Below, piece by piece: positions 1 to 7,740 of a stretch of 64,000 bases of DNA. The translations under genes were made by a program, and so were the position numbers. Position 1 is the stretch's first letter, and the number at the start of each line of letters is the position of its first letter. Source of the stretch: JAAFJU01 sp043764895 (GTDB lineage Bacteria; Cyanobacteriota; Cyanobacteriia; Leptolyngbyales; Leptolyngbyaceae). The notes below the pieces were generated by a model. The model saw nothing but the letters and a program-made list of their open reading frames with translations, was not told where the DNA came from and searched no databases. The stretch covers positions 24,835-88,834 of the forward strand of contig JAYUJY010000064.1 in NCBI GenBank assembly GCA_043764895.1, in the 5' to 3' direction.

Positions 1-826
1 GATTGACCTTCCAGGCTTGGTAACACTGCACGCCATATAGAAGGCCAAATAAACCCCATATCCCAACCATCACATCGGGCACAATTAGCCCCGCCTCCTT
101 CAATCGCCAATCAATCAGTCCCATGGCTAGAAAAATCGGCAAATTCACCAGCAGTAATCCAAAGAAACTTCGCGCACTTGTGACTTCCATCCCCCCACTT
201 TTAGTCGGACGTTGGTAGACCTTGCCCGGTGGCGTATTTTCAACGTTGAAGTAAAAGAACACCCCAAAAATGGCCGCAATGACTCCCGTCGAGCCGATCG
301 CAAATCGCCAGTTAACCTGCCCTGCACTTAAGAATGCCGTACTCGCCGCCACAATAGGTAATAAAGCATTGGACCCAAAGGATCCAAAATTTCCCCAACC
401 CCCGTAAATTCCCTGTGCGATGCCAATTTGCTTTTCAGGAATCCATTCAGCCACCAGCCGAATCCCTACCACAAAACCCGCGCCCACAATGCCCAATAAC
501 AATCGGCTAATCACCAACTGATTAAAATCCTGCGCCATCGCAAAAGCCAAGGTTGGGAACGCCGAAAAAATTAAAAGCCCCGAATACGTAATCCGAGGAC
601 CAAAGCGATCGAGCACCATTCCCATAATGATTCGAGCTGGAATCGTCAACGCCAAGTTGCACAAAGTAATGGTTTTCGATTGTCCAGGCGAAAGGCCCAT
701 GTCTTTTGCGATCGTTGTGGCAAAGGGCGCATAGCTAAACCAAACCACAAAAGTTAGGAAAAATGCCATCCAGGCCAAATTGAGAATTTTGTACGGTCCG
801 CGAAAGGTAATGAGTTTGCGTAACAT
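1..826 (-). CDS. nrtP: Nitrate/nitrite permease of the major facilitator superfamily, 3' end cut by the window edge
   Basis: This gene reads leftwards from an ATG at 826 and leaves the window after about 275 codons, so the C-terminal half is missing. The start reads MLRKLITFRGPYKILNLAWM, followed by repeated hydrophobic segments as expected for a 12-helix permease in the plasma membrane. Residues 142-153 (GGWGNFGSFGSN) match the glycine-rich signature of the NNP nitrate porter family, and Arg64 and Arg122 lie in helices where such porters carry conserved arginines. The family imports nitrate and nitrite in cyanobacteria that lack the ABC-type NrtABCD system. The neighbouring gene at 983-1207 is on the same strand and could be co-transcribed. 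A perfect palindrome lies 31 bases before the start. Family assignment is firm; the nrtP name is by resemblance. Confidence 0.85.
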   Translation of the reverse strand, partial: MLRKLITFRGPYKILNLAWMAFFLTFVVWFSYAPFATTIAKDMGLSPGQSKTITLCNLALTIPARIIMGMVLDRFGPRITYSGLLIFSAFPTLAFAMAQDFNQLVISRLLLGIVGAGFVVGIRLVAEWIPEKQIGIAQGIYGGWGNFGSFGSNALLPIVAASTAFLSAGQVNWRFAIGSTGVIAAIFGVFFYFNVENTPPGKVYQRPTKSGGMEVTSARSFFGLLLVNLPIFLAMGLIDWRLKEAGLIVPDVMVGIWGLFGLLYGVQCYQAWKVN

Positions 827-856
827 GCTGCAAGAATCCTAGAGAACACCCAATTT

Positions 857-880
857 TGAACCTCTAACGTTAGAGGTTCA
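857..880. promoter_or_regulatory. 24-bp perfect palindrome upstream of the nitrate permease
   Basis: The 24 bases are fully self-complementary; the central 16 are CCTCTAACGTTAGAGG. The palindrome ends 31 bases before the permease start codon, where an operator or a transcript hairpin would act. No T-run follows on either strand, so it is not a standard terminator. No known binding motif was recognised. Confidence 0.5.
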
Positions 881-982
881 TGACGCTCTAAAATGTAGCT
901 TTAGGCACAGAATAGAGCGATCGATGGTATTTCTACATCGGTTTCATGCAAGAATTGCATCGTGACAATTGCTATACCCGAG

Positions 983-1207
983 CTAGATATCGTCTGGAAT
1001 CACCCATTTTGGCGGTTCTGAAGCACGTTCTTGCCGACGACGTTGAATGGCGGCCTCAGCCATCTCCAGCATCTTATCAAGGGACGTGGACTGGATGAAC
1101 TGAGAGGCTTGCGCCTTAAATTCTAGATTGGGACACTGCTCGCCGAGGACGCAGCCTGCGACACACTCTACAGCGCAATTTACAGCGATCGAATCAACTG
1201 AACTCAT
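983..1207 (-). CDS. Small cysteine-rich hypothetical protein
   Basis: The 74-residue product has four cysteines near its N-terminus, at positions 11, 15, 19 and 25 (CX3CX3CX5C), followed by a helix-prone, charged C-terminal half ending in KWVIPDDI. The spacing could bind a metal or an iron-sulfur cluster, but no named family was recognised. It lies 156 bases upstream of the nitrate permease on the same strand, which suggests a link to nitrate uptake or assimilation by context only. Its upstream region is shared with the divergent gene at 1478. The ATG at 1207 is preceded by a weak GAGGAATTTAG ribosome binding site. Coding status is supported by composition and by clean spacing from both neighbours. 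Confidence 0.65.
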   Translation of the reverse strand: MSSVDSIAVNCAVECVAGCVLGEQCPNLEFKAQASQFIQSTSLDKMLEMAEAAIQRRRQERASEPPKWVIPDDI

Positions 1208-1477
1208 TCTAAATTCCTCTGAAAACGGTACGAAACAGTCGTAGACTCTGAAAATACTGTCACAGCACCTTCACAGCACTGTCACAATGTTAGCGATCGA
1301 TCTGAAACTCGTTGATTATCATATCGTTAATATCTTCAGAGCATCAAGTCAGGGCTGCAAGGTCGGATTTCCTGAAAATACTGCATAAGTTCCCTTAGTC
1401 GTCCCCTATCAAACCATGAAGGCAACGTAAAGCCTGACGCGAGTCCTCCGCGTAAACACCTACTCAGGTTTTCAGTG

Positions 1478-2182
1478 ATGTCTACTCTAGTCTCCGTTTC
1501 CCCTTCTAAAACAATCTCATCCTCCATTTTTAACGCAGGCCAGTCTCCAAAGTCATCTTCCTTGAGGTTGGCCGAATTTTCTGAAACCTATCCCGATGCC
1601 CCCACGCCGTCCCTAAACCCCGTCGATCGCGAACTCAAGGCGCTAGTCCAGCAATATCTCCAGCGGTTTCACATTGCGACTACGATTACGCCAGAGGTCA
1701 CGCAGCAGTACATGCGGCAGTTCTATATCCACGTCGTTCAACATAGCCATCTCAAATCCTCGTCTTTGCTTAAGCGCATCGATCGGCTGGATCATCGCAA
1801 CCAGGTGCTAGCTTATATTTTGGGGTTTGAGCTAGTGAAGATGGTGTTTCAGATGAGCTGGCAGCAGCACGAGCGGTTGTGTAATCTTCAACGCAATCAG
1901 GAGGATTTTCTGGTGCGCTACATTCGTCCGATTCAAGAGGCGCATCGGCTTAATCAAGCGGTGGTGCCCCGCGATCAGGACTTGTTTTTTGCACGGCGAG
2001 ATTATTTTGTCCAGCGGCCTAAGCTTCGGCCTTATCAGCTTGAGGTTTTGGCTGTTGCCACTTTTACAGCGGAGACCGTTTTAGAGTTTGGCTTCGAGGT
2101 GATTCGGCATCCAGAGTCGTTTCGCTTTGACTATTGGGAAATTTTCGAGGCGAAAGAAATGCATAGTTTGGGGTTATCTTGA
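1478..2182 (+). CDS. Hypothetical protein, 234 residues, cyanobacterial type
   Basis: The protein has a Ser/Pro-rich N-terminal tail of about 55 residues and then an all-helical body rich in Gln, His and Arg (for example VTQQYMRQFYIHVVQHSHL). It has no signal peptide and no clear membrane helix. Aromatic and charged residues at the C-terminus suggest a soluble, compact domain. No family was recognised with confidence; a distant resemblance to phycobilisome-linker-like helical proteins was considered but no diagnostic motif was seen. A GTG directly precedes the ATG at 1478, so the start could be three bases earlier. It is transcribed away from the Cys-rich gene and converges on the DUF212 gene at 2206. 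Confidence 0.6.
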   Translation: MSTLVSVSPSKTISSSIFNAGQSPKSSSLRLAEFSETYPDAPTPSLNPVDRELKALVQQYLQRFHIATTITPEVTQQYMRQFYIHVVQHSHLKSSSLLKRIDRLDHRNQVLAYILGFELVKMVFQMSWQQHERLCNLQRNQEDFLVRYIRPIQEAHRLNQAVVPRDQDLFFARRDYFVQRPKLRPYQLEVLAVATFTAETVLEFGFEVIRHPESFRFDYWEIFEAKEMHSLGLS

Positions 2183-2205
2183 GGACAAATCTTAGCAACG
2201 GCAGC

Positions 2206-2700
2206 TTACCCAAACCAGACCGATCGAACCCACGCTATTCTACCGCTGAGACTCGCATCTGAAATGAGCGAAATCACGACGCCCATGATGCCGCCGATCA
2301 ACACTTGAATGGGCGTGTGACCGAGTAGCTCTTTTAGCCGGATTTCGGTGAGGTGATGATCGCCTGTGAACAGCTCTTCAATGAGCTGGTTAAGAATCTT
2401 GGCCTGGTTGCCCGCTGCTTGCCGAACACCCGTCGCGTCGTACATCACAATGGTCGCAAAAATCGCCGCAATAGCAAACTCCCCACTTTCGAGTCCCTTT
2501 GTAGTTCCGATTCCAGTCGCTAGAGCAGTCACTAAGGCTGAATGAGAACTAGGCATTCCACCGGATTCGACAAAGGCGTGGAAATTCAGCTTCTTATGGA
2601 GAATGAGTTCGACGACGATTTTGCTGGCTTGGGCGATGAGGCAAGCTGCGATCGCTACCATAAGAACGTGATTGTGGAAAACGGCAGCGAGGGATTGCAT
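2206..2700 (-). CDS. DUF212 / divergent PAP2 family membrane protein
   Basis: The 164-residue protein carries the family signature GGMPSSHSA near residue 47 and the block YDATGVRQAAGNQA near residue 87, with about four hydrophobic segments. It belongs to the YuiD/DUF212 family, related to acid phosphatase and vanadium haloperoxidase folds; its substrate is unknown, although a lipid-phosphate role is plausible from the fold. It begins 32 bases after the crtE stop on the same strand, so the two are probably one operon. That makes a polyprenyl diphosphate substrate an attractive but unproven idea. Confidence 0.85.
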   Translation of the reverse strand: MQSLAAVFHNHVLMVAIAACLIAQASKIVVELILHKKLNFHAFVESGGMPSSHSALVTALATGIGTTKGLESGEFAIAAIFATIVMYDATGVRQAAGNQAKILNQLIEELFTGDHHLTEIRLKELLGHTPIQVLIGGIMGVVISLISDASLSGRIAWVRSVWFG

Positions 2701-2732
2701 GGCGGAGATGAACCTGGTAGTGACGAACGGAC

Positions 2733-3644
2733 CTAGTATTTGCGAGCCGTGATGTAATCAGCAATCGCCATTAAGGGAAGTGCTTTGGTCCCATAACCCG
2801 ACACTTCGGCCTTCGCTTGATTGACCAATTCCTGCGCTTGACGGCGGGATTCATCGAGTCCCCAGAGTTTGGGATAGGTGGCTTTTTCGGCGGTGAGATC
2901 TTTGCCCGCTGATTTTCCTAGCTCTTCACTAGTGGCCGTGATGTCGAGAATATCATCGACAATTTGAAAGGCTAGACCAATATTCTTGGCATAGCGCAAA
3001 AGCTTACTCCGATCGCCCTCGCTGGCCCCAGCCAAAATCGCCCCGGTCAAAACTGACGCTTCAAGGAGCGCTGATGTCTTGTGATTATGAATAAAAGTCA
3101 GGGTTTCAAAGGGAATATTCGGATTGCCTTCGGACTGAAGATCCACGACTTGGCCACTGACGAGATCGCCCACCGATCGCCCCAACCGCACAATCACATC
3201 CAGAACCCGGTCGATCGGCACATTTTTCGTTTCCCGCGCCACATACTCAAAGGCATAGGCCAGCAGCCCGTCCCCCGCCAAAATTGCCACAGCATCGCCA
3301 TAGACTTTGTGATTGGTGGGATTGCCCCGCCGGAAGTCGTCATTGTCCATGGACGGAAGATCGTCGTGAACCAGGGACATGGTGTGAATCATTTCCAGCG
3401 CGCAGGCCGTGGGAATCGCTTGTTCAATGGATCCACCCATCAATTCAGCGGTGGCTAGGCAGAGGATCGGTCGAAGACGCTTTCCGCCTGCGAGGAGCGA
3501 GTAGCGCATGGATTCAAAGATGGTTTCGGGATAGCTCATGGGCAGCGATCGATCGAGCGCCGTCTCGACGAGTTTTTGTTTTTCGCTCAAATACCCTTTT
3601 AAGTCAAAGGCTCTTAGTCCTACCTTTTCGCCGATCGCAACCAT
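2733..3644 (-). CDS. crtE: Geranylgeranyl diphosphate synthase
   Basis: This is a trans-polyprenyl synthase that condenses IPP with allylic diphosphates to make C20 GGPP for carotenoids, the chlorophyll phytyl tail and quinones. The first Asp-rich motif is DDLPSMDND and the second DDILD (about residues 94-102 and 230-234); the GGKRLRP substrate block lies near residue 53. The length of 303 residues is normal. Upstream on the coding strand, GGGAGAG sits 8 bases before the ATG at 3644, so this start is preferred to the GTG two codons earlier. folD lies upstream and the DUF212 gene downstream, both on the same strand. Confidence 0.92.
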   Translation of the reverse strand: MVAIGEKVGLRAFDLKGYLSEKQKLVETALDRSLPMSYPETIFESMRYSLLAGGKRLRPILCLATAELMGGSIEQAIPTACALEMIHTMSLVHDDLPSMDNDDFRRGNPTNHKVYGDAVAILAGDGLLAYAFEYVARETKNVPIDRVLDVIVRLGRSVGDLVSGQVVDLQSEGNPNIPFETLTFIHNHKTSALLEASVLTGAILAGASEGDRSKLLRYAKNIGLAFQIVDDILDITATSEELGKSAGKDLTAEKATYPKLWGLDESRRQAQELVNQAKAEVSGYGTKALPLMAIADYITARKY

Positions 3645-3853
3645 CTTCACAACTCTCCCTTACAGACCCAATACAGGAACAACACGCACAGACTCAGCCG
3701 TCAAAGCAATCAACCCCGTCTCCAACCTCAACCCTCAATCGTCAGCCCCTTGAAATCAGGCTCGATCGAACCTCTGTCTTTAGTATGAATCACTCGGATG
3801 AATCACGTTCTAAATCATAGAGGAAAGCGCTACCCAACCAACCGACTGCTCTT

Positions 3854-3896
3854 GATTCTCAATTCTCAACTCTCAATTCTCAATTCTCAACTCTCC
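3854..3896. repeat. Short tandem repeat of CTCAATT / CTCAACT units
   Basis: About 43 bases consist of repeated TCTCAATTCTCAAC-like units. The repeat overlaps the folD stop codon. On the folD strand it encodes the last residues of the protein (about GELRIEN), so repeat growth or slippage has probably replaced or extended the original C-terminus. Confidence 0.7.
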
Positions 3897-4757
3897 AAAC
3901 CTTTTCCGATAACTCAGCACCGTGTTGCACAGCAGCATCGCCACCGTCATCTGGCCAACGCCGCCTGGAACAGGCGTAATAAAGCTTGCGATCGCCTTAA
4001 CCGCCTCAAAATCCACATCGCCCACGAGTCGGCTTTTACCGTCCGGAAGCGTGATACGATTCATGCCCACGTCAATGACCACGGCTCCCGGCTTAACCAT
4101 CTCAGCGGTAACGAGATTCACTCGGCCCACTGCTGCCACAAGAATATCGGCAGTGCGAGCGATCGCACTCAAATTCTCGGATTTGGAATGGGCTATTGTT
4201 ACGGTGGCATTTTTCTCAAGCATCATTAGCGCTTGGGGTTTGCCCACTAAGATGCTGCGACCAATCACCACGACGTGTTTTCCAGCGATCGCAATCCTAT
4301 ACTCCTCCAGCATTTTCATCACGCCTGCCGGGGTACAACTCCGCAACCCCTCATCGCCCCGAACGAGCCGTCCTAGATTATCCGGGTGCAAGCCATCGGC
4401 GTCTTTGCGCGGGTCGATTGCGAGTAACAGCGCGACTGAATCGAGATGATCAGGCAACGGAAGCTGGACGAGAATGCCATCGACGCGATCGTCCTGGTTC
4501 AAGTTTTGGATGGTGCGGAGAATCTCGTCTTGGGTGACCTGAGCCGGGAAGTGGATCCCAAATGAGGTGATCCCAACCCGTTGGCAGGCTTTTTCTTTGT
4601 TTCCGACGTAGGCTGCACTGGCCGGGTTATCGCCCACCATCAGAACGGCTAATCCCGGAGGACGGCCATACTGGGCGGTGAGTGTTGCCACTTCAGTCGT
4701 CATTTCGGTATAGATTTTAGCCGCAAGGGCTTTTCCATCAAGCAGTTGAGCTGTCAT
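3873..4757 (-). CDS. folD: Bifunctional methylenetetrahydrofolate dehydrogenase / cyclohydrolase
   Basis: This is the cytosolic one-carbon enzyme that interconverts 5,10-methylene-THF, methenyl-THF and 10-formyl-THF with NADP. The N-terminal domain carries the YVGNKEKACQRVGI block with the catalytic Lys, then GILVQLPLP; the Rossmann half has VVIGRSILVGKP and ends with PVPGGVGQMTVAML. The length of 294 residues is normal. The start chosen is the ATG at 4757 rather than a GTG two codons earlier. The last few residues are encoded by the short repeat at 3854-3896. It is followed by crtE about 230 bases later on the same strand. Confidence 0.94.
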   Translation of the reverse strand: MTAQLLDGKALAAKIYTEMTTEVATLTAQYGRPPGLAVLMVGDNPASAAYVGNKEKACQRVGITSFGIHFPAQVTQDEILRTIQNLNQDDRVDGILVQLPLPDHLDSVALLLAIDPRKDADGLHPDNLGRLVRGDEGLRSCTPAGVMKMLEEYRIAIAGKHVVVIGRSILVGKPQALMMLEKNATVTIAHSKSENLSAIARTADILVAAVGRVNLVTAEMVKPGAVVIDVGMNRITLPDGKSRLVGDVDFEAVKAIASFITPVPGGVGQMTVAMLLCNTVLSYRKRFGELRIEN

Positions 4758-4858
4758 GACCACGCGCCAAATCTAGGCTAGACTTTTTTCTAGTGAATGA
4801 TTCTAGTTTCCCAGATTCCGCTACTTTTTCAACCTTCTCTCTCTACCCGTCCTGTGCA

Positions 4859-5200
4859 ATGATTTTACTCCGATCGATCGCTCTGAGAATTGTCGCTCTG
4901 AGAATTGCACTTTGTTCAGGGATGCTGATGCTCACAAGCTGTGCGCCCACCGTTGAAATTTCGACCCTCAATCCCCAATCGGTCAATCAATCTGTACAGG
5001 TGACGGGAAAAGTCATCACGATCGCGCCGATGCTGAATCAAGTCATTTATGAGCTGGAGGAGAAGGGACAGAGTGTGTGGGTCCTAACGCGGCAAACTCC
5101 ACCGAAGTTAGGAAGTACGGTGACGGTGAGTGGTAAGGTTCGGTTTGAGTCTATTGCCCAAGAGAATGCTGAAATTGCGCATCTGTATATTGAGGAGTAG
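4859..5200 (+). CDS. Small lipoprotein with an OB-like domain, hypothetical
   Basis: From the ATG at 4859 the product is 113 residues: a hydrophobic leader followed by the lipobox LTSC with Cys at position 28, so it should be lipid-anchored. The mature part alternates beta-strand patterns (VQVTGKVITIAPMLNQVIYE), like small OB-fold exported proteins. A longer reading from 4793 is open but would put the lipobox far from the N-terminus. The gene is divergent from folD. Its TAG stop abuts a fragment of the dispersed repeat that starts at 5201. No function is assigned. Confidence 0.65.
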   Translation: MILLRSIALRIVALRIALCSGMLMLTSCAPTVEISTLNPQSVNQSVQVTGKVITIAPMLNQVIYELEEKGQSVWVLTRQTPPKLGSTVTVSGKVRFESIAQENAEIAHLYIEE

Positions 5201-5270
5201 GGGCATGGCTCGCCGTGCCCCAAACCCAACGAGGAGGAGTTGAATCGCTGGATTATTTAAGCCGCAGAGG
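5201..5270. repeat. Fragment of the dispersed nested-palindrome repeat (copy A)
   Basis: The segment contains GGGGCATGGCTCGCCGTGCC followed by CCAAACCCAAC, the right arm of the repeat family described at 22660-22866, then a decayed right end (ATTTAAGCCGCAGAGG). The left half is absent. It fills nearly all the space between two convergent genes. Confidence 0.75.
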
Positions 5271-5275
5271 GTTAG

Positions 5276-5857
5276 TTATGATCGGCACCCCAAACTTTCG
5301 CGGGTGTCGATTCCAGTCGTGGGATTGGTTCCTGATGCGATTTTGCATAACAGACTTACGGTGTAGCGATCGACGAGGGCATCGGTGAAATCGGCGTTCG
5401 TGATGTCGGTTTTGTCGATGAGGGTGCTAGTGAGCGTGGCTCCGGTTAGGTTGGCGTTGCGGAGGTTGGCTTTGAATAACGTCACGCGATCGATCAGGGA
5501 GTTGCTCAGATCAGTGTCACTTAAGTCTGCGCCGTAAAGATTGGCTTTGGTAAACATGGATCCGGCGAGATTGGCTCCCTTGAGGTTGACGTCTCGCATT
5601 TCCGCTGAGACAAAGATGGCCCCGTTCAAGTCTTCTCCAGCGAAGCTCCGTCCGGTGAGATCCGTGCTGGTGTAATTAATCGTGTTGCTCTGCGCGGCGG
5701 CGGCTTCTGTGAATCCGGGGATGAGGCTCAGAAATCCGACGAACACCAAAATTAGGGCGCTTCGACCGATGAAACGAGAGAATCTTGAACTTAATCTTGA
5801 ACTCGATGTTGGATCTAGATCAGGAATGGGGACGATCGATCGGAGAATCAGTGGCAT
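5276..5857 (-). CDS. Exported pentapeptide-repeat protein
   Basis: The 193-residue protein has a charged N-terminus, a hydrophobic segment at about 33-50 and an AEAAAAQ-like cleavage region (residues around 51-56). About twelve A(D/N)LXX pentapeptides follow (for example GANLAGSMFTKANLYGADLS), which form a right-handed quadrilateral beta helix. The signal suggests export, possibly to the thylakoid lumen, where cyanobacteria keep several pentapeptide proteins. The two C-terminal cysteines (LLCKIAS and SLGCRS) could form a disulfide. It converges on the lipoprotein at 4859. Function is unknown. Confidence 0.85.
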   Translation of the reverse strand: MPLILRSIVPIPDLDPTSSSRLSSRFSRFIGRSALILVFVGFLSLIPGFTEAAAAQSNTINYTSTDLTGRSFAGEDLNGAIFVSAEMRDVNLKGANLAGSMFTKANLYGADLSDTDLSNSLIDRVTLFKANLRNANLTGATLTSTLIDKTDITNADFTDALVDRYTVSLLCKIASGTNPTTGIDTRESLGCRS

Positions 5858-6556
5858 AGGTCACTTAATGGGTTCACTATAGGGGCAATAAAACACTATA
5901 GATTTAATGATACCAAACAGCGGCAAAGCCCTATCGCACGATCGCATAAAGTGTCCGACAGCACCTAAATAATCTCCAATTCCGCTTCAATCAATGTCTG
6001 ATCAATCTCCGAAATGTCCAATTATCTTTAATTCAAAGACCCCGATTTTAAATTTATTAATCGCTCTAATCCTCTCTGGGCGAGGGTATTAGTTTTTCAA
6101 ATAACATAAACTCGCTATTTTCTGCATTATCTACTAATATGAACGGTGTAGAGAATGTGATTTGTAAACAATCGTTTGTATCGCCTGCATACAGACTTCA
6201 TTAAAGCCGTTAGTTTGGAACTGTCAATTTTGATACTCAGTATTCACATCAATTAACAGTGTTGTAGCCCTAGTTGTGGGCCTTGATTTCTAGATTACCC
6301 GAAGTACCTTAGGTTCCTGTTTTAATCGTTTAATCTAAGGATTCAATCTGTAGCTTCTCTATCCTTGGACGTGTTTCTCAATCTACTTTTGTATAGAGAT
6401 ATCAATTTCATTCCGGTCTAGACAATCGTTCTATGTGGGTTTGTGCCAGCCTAGAACTTCGGATTATCTTGATGTCTAGTTTGTTCTTTGCGTTGGGTTT
6501 GGTTGCTTAAGCATCAGTTCCGATCGATGCTAAGTCCATTATCAGGAGATTTCGAG
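5858..6556. other. Long intergenic region, no gene seen
   Basis: About 700 bases, A+T-rich in the middle. No open frame with coding character, RNA gene or strong hairpin was seen. It holds the promoter of the pentapeptide gene on one side and of the glycosyltransferase pair on the other; a small RNA or long leader cannot be excluded. Confidence 0.5.
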
Positions 6557-7636
6557 ATGAAAATTGCTCAGATTGCCCCTCTGTGGGAATGCGTACCGCC
6601 ACCAGCCTATGGTGGAATCGAACTTGTGGTGAGTTTGTTGACCGATGAATTGGTTCAGCGAGGACATGATGTCACGCTGTTCGCATCCGGTGATTCGACA
6701 ACTCTTGCTGAACTAGAATCGGTTCATCCTAGAGCGCTGAGGCTTGATCCGAGTGTCAAGGAATATGGCATTTATGAAATGCTTCAGTTAAGTCAAGTCT
6801 ATGAACGAGCCAGTGAGTTTGATGTGATTCATTCCCACATGGGATGTGCAGCGCTGCCCTACACCAAGCTCGTAAAAACGCCGACCTTACATACGTTACA
6901 TGGCATTTTCACCCCAGACAATCGCAAGATGTTTAGTCATGCGAAGGACCAGCCCTATGTCAGTATTTCCGATCGACAGCGGGATGCAGAACTCGGTCTC
7001 AATTGTATTTCAACGGTGTACAACGGCATTGATGTAAATCGGCACAATTTCTATGAAAGTCCTCAAGAACCGCCTTATTTAGCATTTTTGGGTCGGATGT
7101 CGCCGGAGAAAGGACCCCATCATGCGATCGCTATTGCAAAAGCGGTGGGATTGCCGTTGAAGATGGCGGGAAAGGTTGATCCGGTGGATGTCTCCTATTT
7201 TGAGTCGGAGATTTTGCCGCACATTGATGGGACTCACATCCAGTTTCAAGGTGAAGCGAATCACGCTCAGAAAAACGAACTCATGGGTAATGCGATCGCG
7301 ACGTTGTTTCCGATTACCTGGCAAGAACCGTTTGGTCTGGTCATGGTGGAATCGTTGGCAGCAGGAACCCCGGTCATTGCCATGCGCATGGGTTCGACGC
7401 CGGAAGTGATTCGGGCTGATGTGGGCTTTCTGTGCGACACCGTGGATGAGTGCGTGGCGGCGGTTTTTCGGGTTCAGGAAATCGATCGTGGACATTGCCG
7501 CGCGTATGTCCGCGAACACTTTAGCGTCCAATCCATGACCACGGGCTATGAAGCCGCGTACCAAAGCCTGATTCAAAAGCGCAGTGCGCAAAATGGCTAC
7601 GTCCGGCACAATCCGGCCCTACGTCGATCGCTTTAG
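6557..7636 (+). CDS. GT4-family glycosyltransferase
   Basis: The 359-residue protein starts MKIAQIAPLWECVPPPAYGG, a usual GT4 N-terminus with a glycine-rich loop. The C-terminal donor-binding domain has FLGRMSPEKGPHHAI near residue 176 and the EX7E motif region EPFGLVMVESLAAGTPVIA near residue 258. Such enzymes transfer sugars from nucleotide donors, with retention, to sugars or lipids. AGGAG lies 8 bases before the ATG at 6557, which decides this start over a longer open frame from 6488. A second GT4 gene follows after 104 bases on the same strand. The acceptor is unknown; polysaccharide or glycolipid synthesis is likely. Confidence 0.85.
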   Translation: MKIAQIAPLWECVPPPAYGGIELVVSLLTDELVQRGHDVTLFASGDSTTLAELESVHPRALRLDPSVKEYGIYEMLQLSQVYERASEFDVIHSHMGCAALPYTKLVKTPTLHTLHGIFTPDNRKMFSHAKDQPYVSISDRQRDAELGLNCISTVYNGIDVNRHNFYESPQEPPYLAFLGRMSPEKGPHHAIAIAKAVGLPLKMAGKVDPVDVSYFESEILPHIDGTHIQFQGEANHAQKNELMGNAIATLFPITWQEPFGLVMVESLAAGTPVIAMRMGSTPEVIRADVGFLCDTVDECVAAVFRVQEIDRGHCRAYVREHFSVQSMTTGYEAAYQSLIQKRSAQNGYVRHNPALRRSL

Positions 7637-7740
7637 GTACTAAGTTTTACAGATTTTGAGTCTCACGGACATTGGGTTTTACGTGAGACATGACGACATG
7701 AGTTGTTCTGTTAATGAAGGACGTTGATGAAGGAATCGTT

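Noticed and set aside
962..975. GTG-N8-TAT on the plus strand between nrtP and the Cys-rich gene, similar to an NtcA site
   Set aside because: It departs from GTA-N8-TAC at both ends and no -10 box was found at the expected 22-base spacing.
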